The notes under the pieces were generated by a model. That model was not told the DNA's origin and searched no databases. It saw nothing but the letters and a program-made list of their open reading frames with translations. This document shows, one piece after another, positions 9,035 through 18,174 of a DNA stretch of 64,000 nucleotides; within the stretch, counting starts at the first letter, position 1; each line of letters begins with the position of its first letter. The stretch lies in NCBI RefSeq assembly GCF_003123745.1, contig NZ_QETB01000001.1, positions 1 through 64,000 on the forward strand, written 5' to 3'. The position numbers and the translations under genes were made by a program. Origin of the DNA: Ancrocorticia populi (GTDB lineage Bacteria > Actinomycetota > Actinomycetes > Actinomycetales > Actinomycetaceae).

Positions 9035-9104
9035 ACGTATCTATGCGTCAGATGGCCTAGACCCTCCTATGGAGAGGGCAACGCTCTCTGGCGCATCGTT
9101 ACGT
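9035..9104. repeat. Structured hairpin element, copy B
   Basis: Outer stem ATGCGTCAGA (9043-9052) pairs fully with TCTGGCGCAT (9087-9096, one G-T), and ACGTA (9035-9039) with TACGT (9100-9104) extends it. The core GGCCTAGACCCTCCTATGG, then AGAGGGCAACGCT, matches copy A at 8686-8753 while the outer stem bases differ. Helix bases change but pairing is kept, which suggests selection on structure. It lies between the MFS transporter stop and the zinc-ribbon gene. Confidence 0.65.
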
Positions 9105-9126
9105 CCGTGCATGGCTATGCCCCTGG

Positions 9127-10452
9127 CTACGCAACCACGCGAGGCTTGTTTCCGAGCTTGCCCACGAGGTGCCGGTAGCCAAGAGCTACGATCCACACGA
9201 ACACGATGAGCCCAATCTGAACGGGACGGGACCAGCCGATGTTCGGTAGGAGGAAGATCGCCACGCCAGCGGCCACGCATTCAGCCACGTTGAACAGGAC
9301 GTCATAGATGGAGAATGCGCGCCCACGGTAGGCATCCGCGGTATCGGACTGAACGATGGTATCCACGGCGATCTTCGCGCCCTGAACTCCGATACCAAAG
9401 ATGAAAAGGCCCGCCATAAAGATCAACTGCTCGTGCGAGAACACGATGAGGAGCTGACCCACGGTTCCACCGGTCAGGCATAGGACGATCCACTGCGCTG
9501 GCGTTATGCGTTCGTGCGCGATTGGGGTGAGCACCACGGCAACGCCGTGCCCAGCCACCATCGCACCCATGAGAGTTCCGAAGGCGGCGATCCCGGCATC
9601 GGCATTGTGTGGATCAACCAGCAGGTTTCGCCCAGCCAAGATGATCGTGATGAGCTGCATCCCGTACACGAAGCGGTGCAGGGCCATGGTGGTCAGAGCC
9701 AGTCCAGGCGTACCCCGCCGAACCAGATACTTCACAGCGTCAACGAGGTCCACCGCCGCTTGCTTGATCTGAGCGCCAAGAGAAGAGCTGGTGTCCGGGA
9801 CCTCCGGCCCTAGCTCATCCTTCGCCAGCAAGGTTGCCACACCGGCCGCCCCCAGATAGAGCAGGCCCGAGATCACAAGGGATGCCAACTGCTGCGACGC
9901 CCCATCGGGCAGCAGCAGCCGCAGCAAGAACCCGATAACGGCGCCCACTCCAGTGGCAACACCCCCAAGGGTCGGGACAATCGAGTTCGCCATGAGCAGC
10001 CGTTCCTTGGATCCCACCACCATGGGTAGGCCCGCGGAAAGGCCGGCAAGCATGAAGCGCGAGAGCCCTAGGGCAACAAGAACCACCACATACACAAAAG
10101 GCCCGTCCCCAAACCAGACTTCCCCGAACACCGCAAGAAGCACCAGCCCGGCCCGCAGAACATTCCCAAATAACAGCACCTGACGCCGCCGCCACCGGTC
10201 CAGGAACGGCCCGGTGAAGGGCCCCACGATCGAAAACGGCAGGAGCATCACAACAAGGGCCGCAGCAACGCCGGCCGCATCCGTCATTGCTTCCGGCCGG
10301 AAGAAGAACAGGGAAGCCAGCCCCGCCTGAAACATGCCGTCGCCGCATTGGGATACGAGCCGCACCCCGATGAGCTTCCGGAACCCGGAGTTCTGCGCCA
10401 GGACCTTCAGATCATCAACTAGCTTCACTGAGCTTGCCTTTCGCTCCACCAC
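9127..10452 (-). CDS. MFS transporter
   Basis: Major facilitator superfamily permease of 441 residues with about twelve hydrophobic segments. The N-terminal half has the loop motif GPFTGPFLDRWRRRQVLLFGN (positions about 75-95), a version of the MFS signature between helices 2 and 3. A hydrophilic central loop near GPEVPDTSSSLGAQIKQAA separates the halves. Substrate is unknown; drug-efflux-like members share this layout. Its start lies 28 bp inside the end of cca, so the two are translationally linked. Confidence 0.87.
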   Translation of the reverse strand: MVERKASSVKLVDDLKVLAQNSGFRKLIGVRLVSQCGDGMFQAGLASLFFFRPEAMTDAAGVAAALVVMLLPFSIVGPFTGPFLDRWRRRQVLLFGNVLRAGLVLLAVFGEVWFGDGPFVYVVVLVALGLSRFMLAGLSAGLPMVVGSKERLLMANSIVPTLGGVATGVGAVIGFLLRLLLPDGASQQLASLVISGLLYLGAAGVATLLAKDELGPEVPDTSSSLGAQIKQAAVDLVDAVKYLVRRGTPGLALTTMALHRFVYGMQLITIILAGRNLLVDPHNADAGIAAFGTLMGAMVAGHGVAVVLTPIAHERITPAQWIVLCLTGGTVGQLLIVFSHEQLIFMAGLFIFGIGVQGAKIAVDTIVQSDTADAYRGRAFSIYDVLFNVAECVAAGVAIFLLPNIGWSRPVQIGLIVFVWIVALGYRHLVGKLGNKPRVVA

Positions 10453-11924
10453 GCCTTGAGCCGCCGCACGGCCTCATCGTGTTCTATCGGGCCTTCATCC
10501 AAGCGCAGCTCAAGCATGTAGTTGCGCGCCGCGCCAACCTCTCGGCCGGGCGTGAGCCCCAAGATCTCCATGATCTCGGCGCCATCCAGATCCGGGCGAA
10601 TCGCCTCCAGCTCCTCTTGCTCCGCTATCTCCACGATCCGCTGCGCCAGCTCATCGTTGGCCGCCTGCAGCTGGCTGACCTTCCGGCGATTCTGCGACGT
10701 AATATCCGCCCGAATAAGCCGCAGCAGCCGCCCAAGCAGCGGCCCGGCATCGCGCACGAACCGCCGCACCGCCGAATCGGTCCAGCTGTGCTCCCCAAAT
10801 CCGAAGGCGCGCAGGTGCATCTCCACCAGCCGCGCCACATCCTTCTCTGTCTGCTTATCAAAGCGCATGGCCCGCATCCGCTTGGCCGCCATGCGCGCCC
10901 CAATCACGTCATGCGCCCGGAACGTCACCGAACCGTCCTTCTCGAACCGCCGGGTGGCCGGCTTGCCAATGTCATGGAACAGCGCCGCCAGCCGCAACAC
11001 CAGATCTGGGCCCGGCAGCGGCCCACCGAGGGATGGATCGGAGGTGAGGGATTCGGCGGCATCGCCCTCAAAATTCTCCGAGTCTTCCAAGGCGATAGCC
11101 TGGTCCAAGACGGTCAGGGTGTGCTCGTAAACGTCTTTGTGGCGGTGGTGCTCATCCACGGTGTCCTTGAGCAGGGCCACCTCGGGAATCACCACGTCCG
11201 CAACGCCGGTGTACACAAGCAGCTCGATGCCCCGCCGCGGCGCTCCGGATATCATGAGGCGTTCGAACTCGGCGCGCACACGCTCGGCCGAAACAATCTC
11301 AAGCCGCCCAGCCATTTCCCCCATGGCGTCCATGACGTCTTCGCTCACGTCAAAGCCCAGCTGGCTGGTGAAGCGGGCGGCGCGCATGATGCGCAAAGGA
11401 TCATCGTCAAAGGATTGGCGCGCGGTCACGGGAGTGCGCAGAACGCCCTCAACCAGATCGTCTAGTCCGCCACACGGATCAACCAGAGCTTTCTCCGGCA
11501 GGCGCAGTGCCATCGCGTTGACGGTGAAGTCGCGCCGGGTCAGATCGCCCTCAAGAGAGTCCCCGTAATCCACTTCGGGTTTGCGCGATCCGATCTCATA
11601 GGAATCTTGCCGATAGGTAGTAATCTCAACGGTTAAGCCGTTTTTGTGTGCCCCGATCGTGCCGAAATCGCGGCCGATATCCCACACCGTCCGGCTCCAC
11701 TGCCCCAGCAGTTTCTCGGTCTCTTCAGGACGCGCCGAGGTAGTCAGGTCAAAGTCATGAATGGCAAGGCCCAAGAAGGCATCTCGAACTGGTCCGCCTA
11801 CAAGTGACAATTCATAGCCCGCATCTGCGAAGATAGTGGCTAGATCATCAATGGTGTCCGGAAGCTTCGCAAAGGTTCGCTGGCCTTGGAACAGCAAGTG
11901 AGCCCGCCGATTCGTCTCTGCCAT
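10425..11924 (-). CDS. cca: CCA tRNA nucleotidyltransferase
   Basis: Adds or repairs the 3' CCA end of tRNAs using CTP and ATP. Class II nucleotidyltransferase with GGPVRDAFLG and DFDLTT near residues 43-65 (metal-binding DxD), the RRDFTVNAMAL motif, the nucleotide-selecting region, and a C-terminal HD domain (ALFHDIGKPATRRF near residue 320). Length is 499 aa from the ATG at 11924, chosen because AAGGGG precedes it; an alternative GTG at 11969 adds 15 residues. It is divergent from the NUDIX gene, as in mycobacteria (pcnA/mutT4). Confidence 0.94.
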   Translation of the reverse strand: MAETNRRAHLLFQGQRTFAKLPDTIDDLATIFADAGYELSLVGGPVRDAFLGLAIHDFDLTTSARPEETEKLLGQWSRTVWDIGRDFGTIGAHKNGLTVEITTYRQDSYEIGSRKPEVDYGDSLEGDLTRRDFTVNAMALRLPEKALVDPCGGLDDLVEGVLRTPVTARQSFDDDPLRIMRAARFTSQLGFDVSEDVMDAMGEMAGRLEIVSAERVRAEFERLMISGAPRRGIELLVYTGVADVVIPEVALLKDTVDEHHRHKDVYEHTLTVLDQAIALEDSENFEGDAAESLTSDPSLGGPLPGPDLVLRLAALFHDIGKPATRRFEKDGSVTFRAHDVIGARMAAKRMRAMRFDKQTEKDVARLVEMHLRAFGFGEHSWTDSAVRRFVRDAGPLLGRLLRLIRADITSQNRRKVSQLQAANDELAQRIVEIAEQEELEAIRPDLDGAEIMEILGLTPGREVGAARNYMLELRLDEGPIEHDEAVRRLKAWWSERQAQ

Positions 11925-12038
11925 TGCCGCCCCTTGTACCTGTTCATCGCCAAGATCTCGTTGTGACACCCTCTAAGGGTGCCATGATCGAACCTATCTA
12001 AGCACGTGGATGGGCACACAATTACTACAGTGTGAAGT

Positions 12039-12578
12039 ATGTCGAGAAAAGCACCGCTGCCTTCGCCGCTTGGAAGGCACCAGCCCTGGAGGCGTGCTGC
12101 AGCCGCGCATCAGGTTGCTGCTCGGCGCAATTCGCTGCCCGTTGTCAATGAAACGAGCGCTGGCGGCGTTATCGTTTCCGTCCAAGACGGCCAGGCTTAC
12201 GTGGCCGTGATCGCGCGGCGAAATCGCGGCGGGCGCCTCGAGTGGTGCCTGCCCAAGGGCCACCTCGAGGGCGAGGAAACAGCCGAGCAGGCCGCCATCC
12301 GCGAGATCACCGAGGAGACGGGGATCACCGGGCGTGTTCTTCGCCACCTGTCTTCCATCGATTACTGGTTTTCCGGGACCGATCGGCGGGTTCATAAGGT
12401 TGTTCATCATTTCCTCCTCGAGGCTCTGTATGGCACGCTAACCGTGGAGAATGATCCCGACCGGGAGGCGGAGAAGGTGGAGTGGGTGCGCATTGACCGG
12501 GCATCGTCCCGCCTCGCCTACCCCAACGAGCGCCGGGTTATCACGCTAGCGCGCGCAATTTTGGCCGGGGATGAGTAG
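12039..12578 (+). CDS. NUDIX hydrolase
   Basis: NUDIX-fold pyrophosphohydrolase. The NUDIX box is complete at about residues 74-96 (GHLEGEETAEQAAI followed by REITEETGI). A basic, low-complexity N-terminus of about 35 residues precedes the domain. It is the counterpart of MutT4 (Rv3908) by position: divergent from cca and followed by a DUF6049 gene. Substrate is unknown. Its last 8 bp overlap the start of the next gene. Confidence 0.88.
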   Translation: MSRKAPLPSPLGRHQPWRRAAAAHQVAARRNSLPVVNETSAGGVIVSVQDGQAYVAVIARRNRGGRLEWCLPKGHLEGEETAEQAAIREITEETGITGRVLRHLSSIDYWFSGTDRRVHKVVHHFLLEALYGTLTVENDPDREAEKVEWVRIDRASSRLAYPNERRVITLARAILAGDE

Positions 12579-14712
12579 CGTGGGCCGGTTGGGTGCGGGC
12601 TTGGCGTCCCTCGCGTTGTGCTTGGGAGGTTTTGGCTTAGTACCACCAGCCTCGGCTACGCCCGTGGTTGGGACTGTTATTTCGGACGACGACGAACCCA
12701 CCATCACCATCACCTCTGTTGGCGGTTCAACGCTCGCCGAAGGTGACGATCTACGCGTGGATGTGACAGTGGCGAATCCCGGCTCCGAGACACTGAGCAT
12801 CTCCTCACTGTCCCTCTTTGGGAACAGCTCCCCCCTGTCCTCCCGGACAACTCTGATGACCTTCATGGAAGGTGGCGGCGGAGCGCTCACTCCCTTGCAC
12901 ACGGAGACGGAACTTGAAGACATCGCCCCCGGCGGCACAGTGGCGTTCGATCTGACTGTCGCGGCCGAAGATCTGTTGTGGAGCGGATCTTATAATTCGT
13001 GGGGGCCGCGTGGGCTTGAGGCCGAGGCGATTCTGGCCGATGACACAAGGCTGGCTGACCGCTCCATCGCGGTTGTTGAGCCCAACATAGATCTCACGCC
13101 GATGCCGGCCGCTGCAGCCATTCCGCTCACGCAAACACCCGAAGAACTCGCGGGCAACACCCTGAGTGTCGAGGATTTCGCAGAACCCAGAGCCGAGCCT
13201 ACCGAAGAACCCACCGAGTCCGCGGAGCCCACGGCTGAAGCCTCGGGGACCGCCGTGGAGCCCACCGCAACCCCTACCGATGAGGCGGAGGCCGGAGCCG
13301 AATCGGATAGATTCACCCAGACGGTCGGCCTCCTCGCGATGCCTGGAGTATCCCTATTCGTTGATCCTGCGATTGATTCACTTGAGGATCCCGCGGAGGC
13401 CATTGACGGCAGTGATGGCTCGGAGATGCTAACCACCCCGCTTTACGATGCGGATACTGCGGCATTGGTTCACGGCGGCCATTCGCAGATACTTGAGGAC
13501 GTAATGGCCGATGCATCGGATGTGGCGCTGCTGCCCGCCGGAGCTGATGGGGCAACGATCGACGCTCTACGTGACGCTGGTGTGGAGGCTGCGTTGCTCT
13601 CCGATGAGGACATCCCTCAGGCAGGTTTTAGCTACGCTACGCCTTCTGCGCGAACAACTGTGGTGACGGATTCCGCCGAAATGCCGGCCCTAGCCATCGA
13701 TTCGGCCGTTTCATCGGCGCTGGCCGGGCGGCTGAGCGATGGTTCCAAGCTCAGCACTCTCGATTCACAGCAAGTTGTGCTCGGGCTGTCTGCGCTTACC
13801 TACCGCGAGCGCCCCAATGATCCGCGCGCCATGGTCCTCTCCCTCGATCGTGCGGGCCTGTCTCAATACGGCGCAAGTGTGGATGATCCGGAGGACGCCG
13901 AGCAGATCGCCGGCTCTCTTGAGACACTCATGGGCGCTTCCTGGGTTGAGCCCACGTCCGTGTCTGATCTCCTGGAGCTCGAAGATCCTGAGACAGACCG
14001 TGAGGCTCTGGCCGCTACCAATGTGAGCTCAGGGGAAATCACTAGTGCTCAGGTGGATGAGCTGACCGGTTTTCAAGCGTCAGTTGCTACGTACGCGAAT
14101 CTGGCTGAGGATCCAGATGCTGTTCTTGATCCCACCAAGAGCGCCGCACGAAGTGCCTTAGCTACGGGCCTTCGGGGCGATGGCGCTGCGCGTGATCGCA
14201 TTATTGGGGGCATCAACAATCTCGCCAACCAGCTCGCTGGCTCCCTCAGTGTTGAACCGACCTCCACCATCAACGTGATTTCTGAGAACACAGAGCTGCC
14301 GTTGCACGTGAGCAGTGAACTTCCGTTTTCATCAGGTGTTGTCATTCGCGTTGATAGCCACGATTTCCGGTTGGTCTCCAAGGGAGACGTAGCGGTCTCT
14401 CTGCCCGGTGATGGCACCACAGATGTGTCCGTCCCGGTTGAAGCACGCGGCTCCGGAAACGTCCAAGTTGAGGTGCAGATCCTTGACCCCGCGGGCAACG
14501 TCATTGGGCCTTCTCAGGATGCGCAGATTCGAGTGCGCGCCGATTGGGAGAACGTAGGGACTGCCGTGATCGCGATCGGCCTTGTTGGGATCCTCGCTTT
14601 CGGCATTGTGCGCTCGCTACGCCGTGGTAAGAAGCACGGCCCGGTAGACCCCACCGCCTCCGCACAGGCCCAACGCAATCGCCGCCGCGCAGTGTGGCGC
14701 CACGGAAAGTAA
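12571..14712 (+). CDS. DUF6049 family secreted/membrane protein
   Basis: A 713-residue envelope protein. It has an N-terminal signal peptide (LASLALCLGGFGLVPPASA), a long extracellular part with an acidic Pro/Glu/Thr linker near residues 195-245, and one C-terminal membrane segment (VIAIGLVGILAFGIV) followed by a basic tail (RSLRRGKKHG). This fits the DUF6049 family, found next to mutT4-type NUDIX and murJ genes (Rv3909 in M. tuberculosis). Function is unknown; the context suggests cell-wall synthesis. In this window the murJ gene expected downstream is missing. Confidence 0.8.
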   Translation: MSSVGRLGAGLASLALCLGGFGLVPPASATPVVGTVISDDDEPTITITSVGGSTLAEGDDLRVDVTVANPGSETLSISSLSLFGNSSPLSSRTTLMTFMEGGGGALTPLHTETELEDIAPGGTVAFDLTVAAEDLLWSGSYNSWGPRGLEAEAILADDTRLADRSIAVVEPNIDLTPMPAAAAIPLTQTPEELAGNTLSVEDFAEPRAEPTEEPTESAEPTAEASGTAVEPTATPTDEAEAGAESDRFTQTVGLLAMPGVSLFVDPAIDSLEDPAEAIDGSDGSEMLTTPLYDADTAALVHGGHSQILEDVMADASDVALLPAGADGATIDALRDAGVEAALLSDEDIPQAGFSYATPSARTTVVTDSAEMPALAIDSAVSSALAGRLSDGSKLSTLDSQQVVLGLSALTYRERPNDPRAMVLSLDRAGLSQYGASVDDPEDAEQIAGSLETLMGASWVEPTSVSDLLELEDPETDREALAATNVSSGEITSAQVDELTGFQASVATYANLAEDPDAVLDPTKSAARSALATGLRGDGAARDRIIGGINNLANQLAGSLSVEPTSTINVISENTELPLHVSSELPFSSGVVIRVDSHDFRLVSKGDVAVSLPGDGTTDVSVPVEARGSGNVQVEVQILDPAGNVIGPSQDAQIRVRADWENVGTAVIAIGLVGILAFGIVRSLRRGKKHGPVDPTASAQAQRNRRRAVWRHGK

Positions 14713-14852
14713 TCGGGCACCGTAGCGTGTGTTTGCTAACGCCCCGGCGCATTAACACGATCTGTTGGTTCGGTATGGCTAGAATGGCGCGTGTGTAGGT
14801 ATTCTGCGTCATCCGTATGCCCTGATTACCCACAATTTCTGGAGGACGTACA

Positions 14853-17108
14853 GTGAATCGTATTGTAGAGGCTGGTCAAATACTCTCTGGCCGGTATCAG
14901 CTGACCCACCCGTTTTCTGATCAAGTGGATCAGCCGGGCGCAGAGTTTTGGGCTGCAGAGGACACACTCCTTGGCAAACCCGTGCGCATCTTGGCGCTAA
15001 ACCCGCAAGCTCCTACAACTCAGCCGGTGCTGGACGCTGCTCGCAGGTCCGCCCTCGTTGATGACCGCCACCTCGTGCGCGTGCTCTCTGTTGGGGACTC
15101 TACTGAAGTGTCATTTGTGACTTTGGAGAACCCCAAGGGCATGCGGCTTTCTGAATACTCGAAGCAGCAGCTCTCCGGCGAAGAGACGTGGAATATTCTG
15201 GGGACACTCGCCCAAACGCTCACAGCTGCTCAGGCGCGCGGCCTCCGGCACTATCACGTGACTCCAGATGACGTGTGGGTAACCCCCGAGGGTGGCATCA
15301 CCCTTGATGGCGTTGGTATTTCCGCAGCCCTAGCTGGCCGTTCCGTGAGCGAAGTTCCTGATCCGGATGCTGACCGCGAGGAGGCGCACCGCTTGCTCGG
15401 ATTCGGTGCCGGTCTACTCAGCGGGCATTTCCCTGGTGCCGATGATGAAGTAGATTCGGCAATTACCGAGGCACTCGCCACTCCAGACCTTCCAGAGCCA
15501 TTGCGGGGAGTTTTCTCCCGGGAGATTGAGGGCGATGGCACTCCAAACCCTCGCTCTATCGTTCGGGGCCTAGGTGCCTGGCCCTCCGTGTCTTTCACGG
15601 CACCACCGGTTGAGGAACCGGCCGCGCCCGAGGTAGAGATCCCCAAACCCAAGGGTCCCAAACGCAAATCTGCGTTCGGGAGCGACCGCTTCTTTTCGGC
15701 CTCGCGAGTGCGCGAAGACGATGAACCATCTGTGGACAAGTTCCCCAAGATCACCGCACCTTTGGGTGGAGACGCTGCGGGTATAGAAGATTCCGAAACA
15801 GTGAGATCCCCAGCCCCGGTCAGCCGATGGGGTGGTCCAAGGCCACAGACGCCCGAATCCCCAACTGAGTCCTCTCCGATCGTCGCATCCGCCGATGCCT
15901 CCTCTCCTGATGTGCCCTCTCCTGATCAGGCTTCTCTTGATCAGGCTTCTCTTGAGGGCCCTGTGCAGCCAGAATCCACCGGCGCCACTGCTGTTTTCAA
16001 GAAGATCGTTGATCCTGAAGATGGCGATGGCCAAGAGGATGAATACTACAGAAAAGCTGCGAGTGCGGGGTTTGCGGCCGGTCTAGCTTCCGAGCGCGAA
16101 TCACTTCAGCAGGAGGCCGAAGCCGAGCCGCCGGCTGAAGAGCCGGAGCCAACACCAGAACCTGAGCCAACACCAGAACCAGAACCCGAACCGGAACCCG
16201 AGCCAGAGCCAGGACCCGAGCCTCAGCCTGAGCCTGAGCCTGAGCCAACGCCGGAACCCGAACTGGAACCTGAGCCGGAGCCGGAACCTGAGGCCGAACC
16301 AACGCCTGAACCGGCCCAACCGACCCAGCAGATTCCGTGGGTTGCGCCAGCGGCGGCCCTACCGCCGGACAAGCCGGTCACTCCTGCCCAGCCAACTGGC
16401 GGTCAGCCTCCTACGGGCGCCCAACACACCGCAAGCGAACCTGAGGGCGAACGTCACTATAACCCGTCTAAGGTGTTCACCATAGGGACGGCGATTCTGG
16501 TTGCTATTGCATTCATTTGGGCTGCAGCCACACTGTTCAACCCCACCACTACGCCAGAAACCAAGGCCCCAGTGCTTACGCCCACACCCACGGCAGAAGC
16601 AACTCCAGAGCCGGAGGAAACAACTCCAGAGCCGACCGAAGAGCCTACTGAGGATTACCCTGATCCCGAGATCGATACGGTTGCGTTGCTGAACCCAGAG
16701 GCCGCCGCACTCGATCCCTCAAATGTGGGCGAACAGGATTCTCCCGCCACAATCGGCAACGCCTATGACGGCAATGAAAGCACCGTCTGGCGGTCCTGGT
16801 GGTACTCCAACGCTGACTTTGTTGGGAAGAGCGGCTTGGGGCTCGCGATCGCGCTGGATGAGGAAACCGAAGTCTCCGAAGTGACCTTGGCAGTGAATGG
16901 TTCCGGCGGAAATGTGCAGTGGCGTGACACCTCGGACGATTCTCCAACAGAGGGCGATGTTCTAGCCGAAGGGTCCATGTCCAGCGAAACCAATCTGAAG
17001 GCCGATGAACCGGCGGTCACGGACACGATCGTCCTGTGGTTCAACGAGCTACCCACTGATGATGAGGGCAACTACCGCATTTCGATTTCCGAAATCTCTG
17101 TGAAGTAG
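14853..17108 (+). CDS. Pseudokinase-like membrane protein (MviN C-terminal module type)
   Basis: A 751-residue protein resembling the non-flippase half of mycobacterial MviN (Rv3910). Residues 1-250 look like a degenerate Ser/Thr kinase fold ([14 protein letters not shown] at the start, [20 protein letters not shown] where a kinase has its catalytic loop) without the HRD and DFG catalytic residues. A Pro/Glu repeat region ([10 protein letters not shown] type, about 430-490) is followed by one membrane segment ([21 protein letters not shown] near 540) and an extracellular domain of about 150 residues resembling a discoidin-type fold. In mycobacteria the pseudokinase is fused to MurJ and binds FhaA. 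Here it is separate, with GTG start at 14853 after GGAGGA. Confidence 0.75.
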   Translation: MNRIVEAGQILSGRYQLTHPFSDQVDQPGAEFWAAEDTLLGKPVRILALNPQAPTTQPVLDAARRSALVDDRHLVRVLSVGDSTEVSFVTLENPKGMRLSEYSKQQLSGEETWNILGTLAQTLTAAQARGLRHYHVTPDDVWVTPEGGITLDGVGISAALAGRSVSEVPDPDADREEAHRLLGFGAGLLSGHFPGADDEVDSAITEALATPDLPEPLRGVFSREIEGDGTPNPRSIVRGLGAWPSVSFTAPPVEEPAAPEVEIPKPKGPKRKSAFGSDRFFSASRVREDDEPSVDKFPKITAPLGGDAAGIEDSETVRSPAPVSRWGGPRPQTPESPTESSPIVASADASSPDVPSPDQASLDQASLEGPVQPESTGATAVFKKIVDPEDGDGQEDEYYRKAASAGFAAGLASERESLQQEAEAEPPAEEPEPTPEPEPTPEPEPEPEPEPEPGPEPQPEPEPEPTPEPELEPEPEPEPEAEPTPEPAQPTQQIPWVAPAAALPPDKPVTPAQPTGGQPPTGAQHTASEPEGERHYNPSKVFTIGTAILVAIAFIWAAATLFNPTTTPETKAPVLTPTPTAEATPEPEETTPEPTEEPTEDYPDPEIDTVALLNPEAAALDPSNVGEQDSPATIGNAYDGNESTVWRSWWYSNADFVGKSGLGLAIALDEETEVSEVTLAVNGSGGNVQWRDTSDDSPTEGDVLAEGSMSSETNLKADEPAVTDTIVLWFNELPTDDEGNYRISISEISVK

Positions 17109-17183
17109 TTAGACGCGACTCGTCAGGGAATACTCGCGCCCATCCACTGCGTTGCTCATGTGGATGGCAATGAAAGGTAGGAA

Positions 17184-18128
17184 ATGAGCGAAGAGAATCA
17201 GAAGGTGCATGAGGTCGTCGTCGTCGGCTCTGGACCTGCCGGGTGGACTGGAGCCGTGTACACAGCGCGAGCAGGGCTCGAGCCCGTGGTGCTGGCCGGA
17301 ACGCTCGAGGCGGGCGGTGCGCTCATGAACACGACGGAAGTGGAAAACTTCCCAGGTTTCCCCGAGGCCGTTCTTGGCCCCGATCTGATGGACAAAATGC
17401 AGGCACAGGCCGAGCGTTTCGGCGCGGACGTCCGCTACGAGGACGCGACCGAGCTTGACCTGACCGGTGAGATTAAGAAGATCACCACGGACGATGAGAC
17501 CTACCTAGCGAAGTCCGTGATTCTCGCGCTCGGCTCCGAATACAAGAAGCTCGGCCTCGAGGGGGAGAAAACCTACTCCGGCAAGGGCGTGTCCTACTGC
17601 GCAACCTGCGATGGATTCTTCTTCAAGGATAAGGAAATCGTCGTGGTGGGCGGTGGGGATTCGGCTGCCACCGAGGCCCTCTTCCTCGCACGATTCGGCA
17701 CAACGGTTCACGTGATTCACCGTCGCGACGAACTTCGCGCCTCCAAGATCATGGCCGACCGGATGCTTTCCAACGATAAGATCCAGATGCACTGGAACTC
17801 TCGTGTTGTGGACCTTCACGGAGAAGGCAAGCTGGAATCCGTGACCCTCGAGGATACGAAGACCGGCACGCAGACCGAGCTTCCCGCCTCCGGACTCTTC
17901 GTGGCCATCGGTCATGAACCGCGCTCTGGCGTTGTTTCCGGACAGATCAATCTGGACGAAAACGGTTACATTCTGGCCGATGAACCCTCCACTGCCACCA
18001 ATCTTCCCGGCGTATTTGCTTGCGGTGATGTTGTTGATCATCATTACCGTCAGGCCATCACCGCCGCCGGGACAGGCTGCAAGGCCGCGTTGGACGCTCA
18101 GGCATACCTAGAAAGCCTCGAGGGCTGA
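17184..18128 (+). CDS. trxB: Thioredoxin-disulfide reductase
   Basis: NADPH-dependent flavoenzyme that reduces thioredoxin. FAD-binding motif GSGPAGWTGA at residues 15-24, redox-active CATC at 139-142, NADPH-binding GGGDSA at 155-160, and the C-terminal FAD motif with GVFACGDVVD. Length 314 aa is typical. A trxA gene usually follows directly; here a methyltransferase/nuclease pair intervenes and only a thioredoxin-like gene with an altered active site appears at 20907. The ATG follows AAAGGTAGGAA. Confidence 0.96.
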   Translation: MSEENQKVHEVVVVGSGPAGWTGAVYTARAGLEPVVLAGTLEAGGALMNTTEVENFPGFPEAVLGPDLMDKMQAQAERFGADVRYEDATELDLTGEIKKITTDDETYLAKSVILALGSEYKKLGLEGEKTYSGKGVSYCATCDGFFFKDKEIVVVGGGDSAATEALFLARFGTTVHVIHRRDELRASKIMADRMLSNDKIQMHWNSRVVDLHGEGKLESVTLEDTKTGTQTELPASGLFVAIGHEPRSGVVSGQINLDENGYILADEPSTATNLPGVFACGDVVDHHYRQAITAAGTGCKAALDAQAYLESLEG

Positions 18129-18174
18129 CTAGGCGCATCTCAAACCTGTGGGACGGCCGTGACATGATGGAGCT

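Noticed and set aside
10434-11465. A 343-codon + strand frame opposite cca
   Set aside because: Antisense shadow of cca: composition (His/Pro/Arg/Gln-rich) and lack of motifs or ribosome site argue against a gene.
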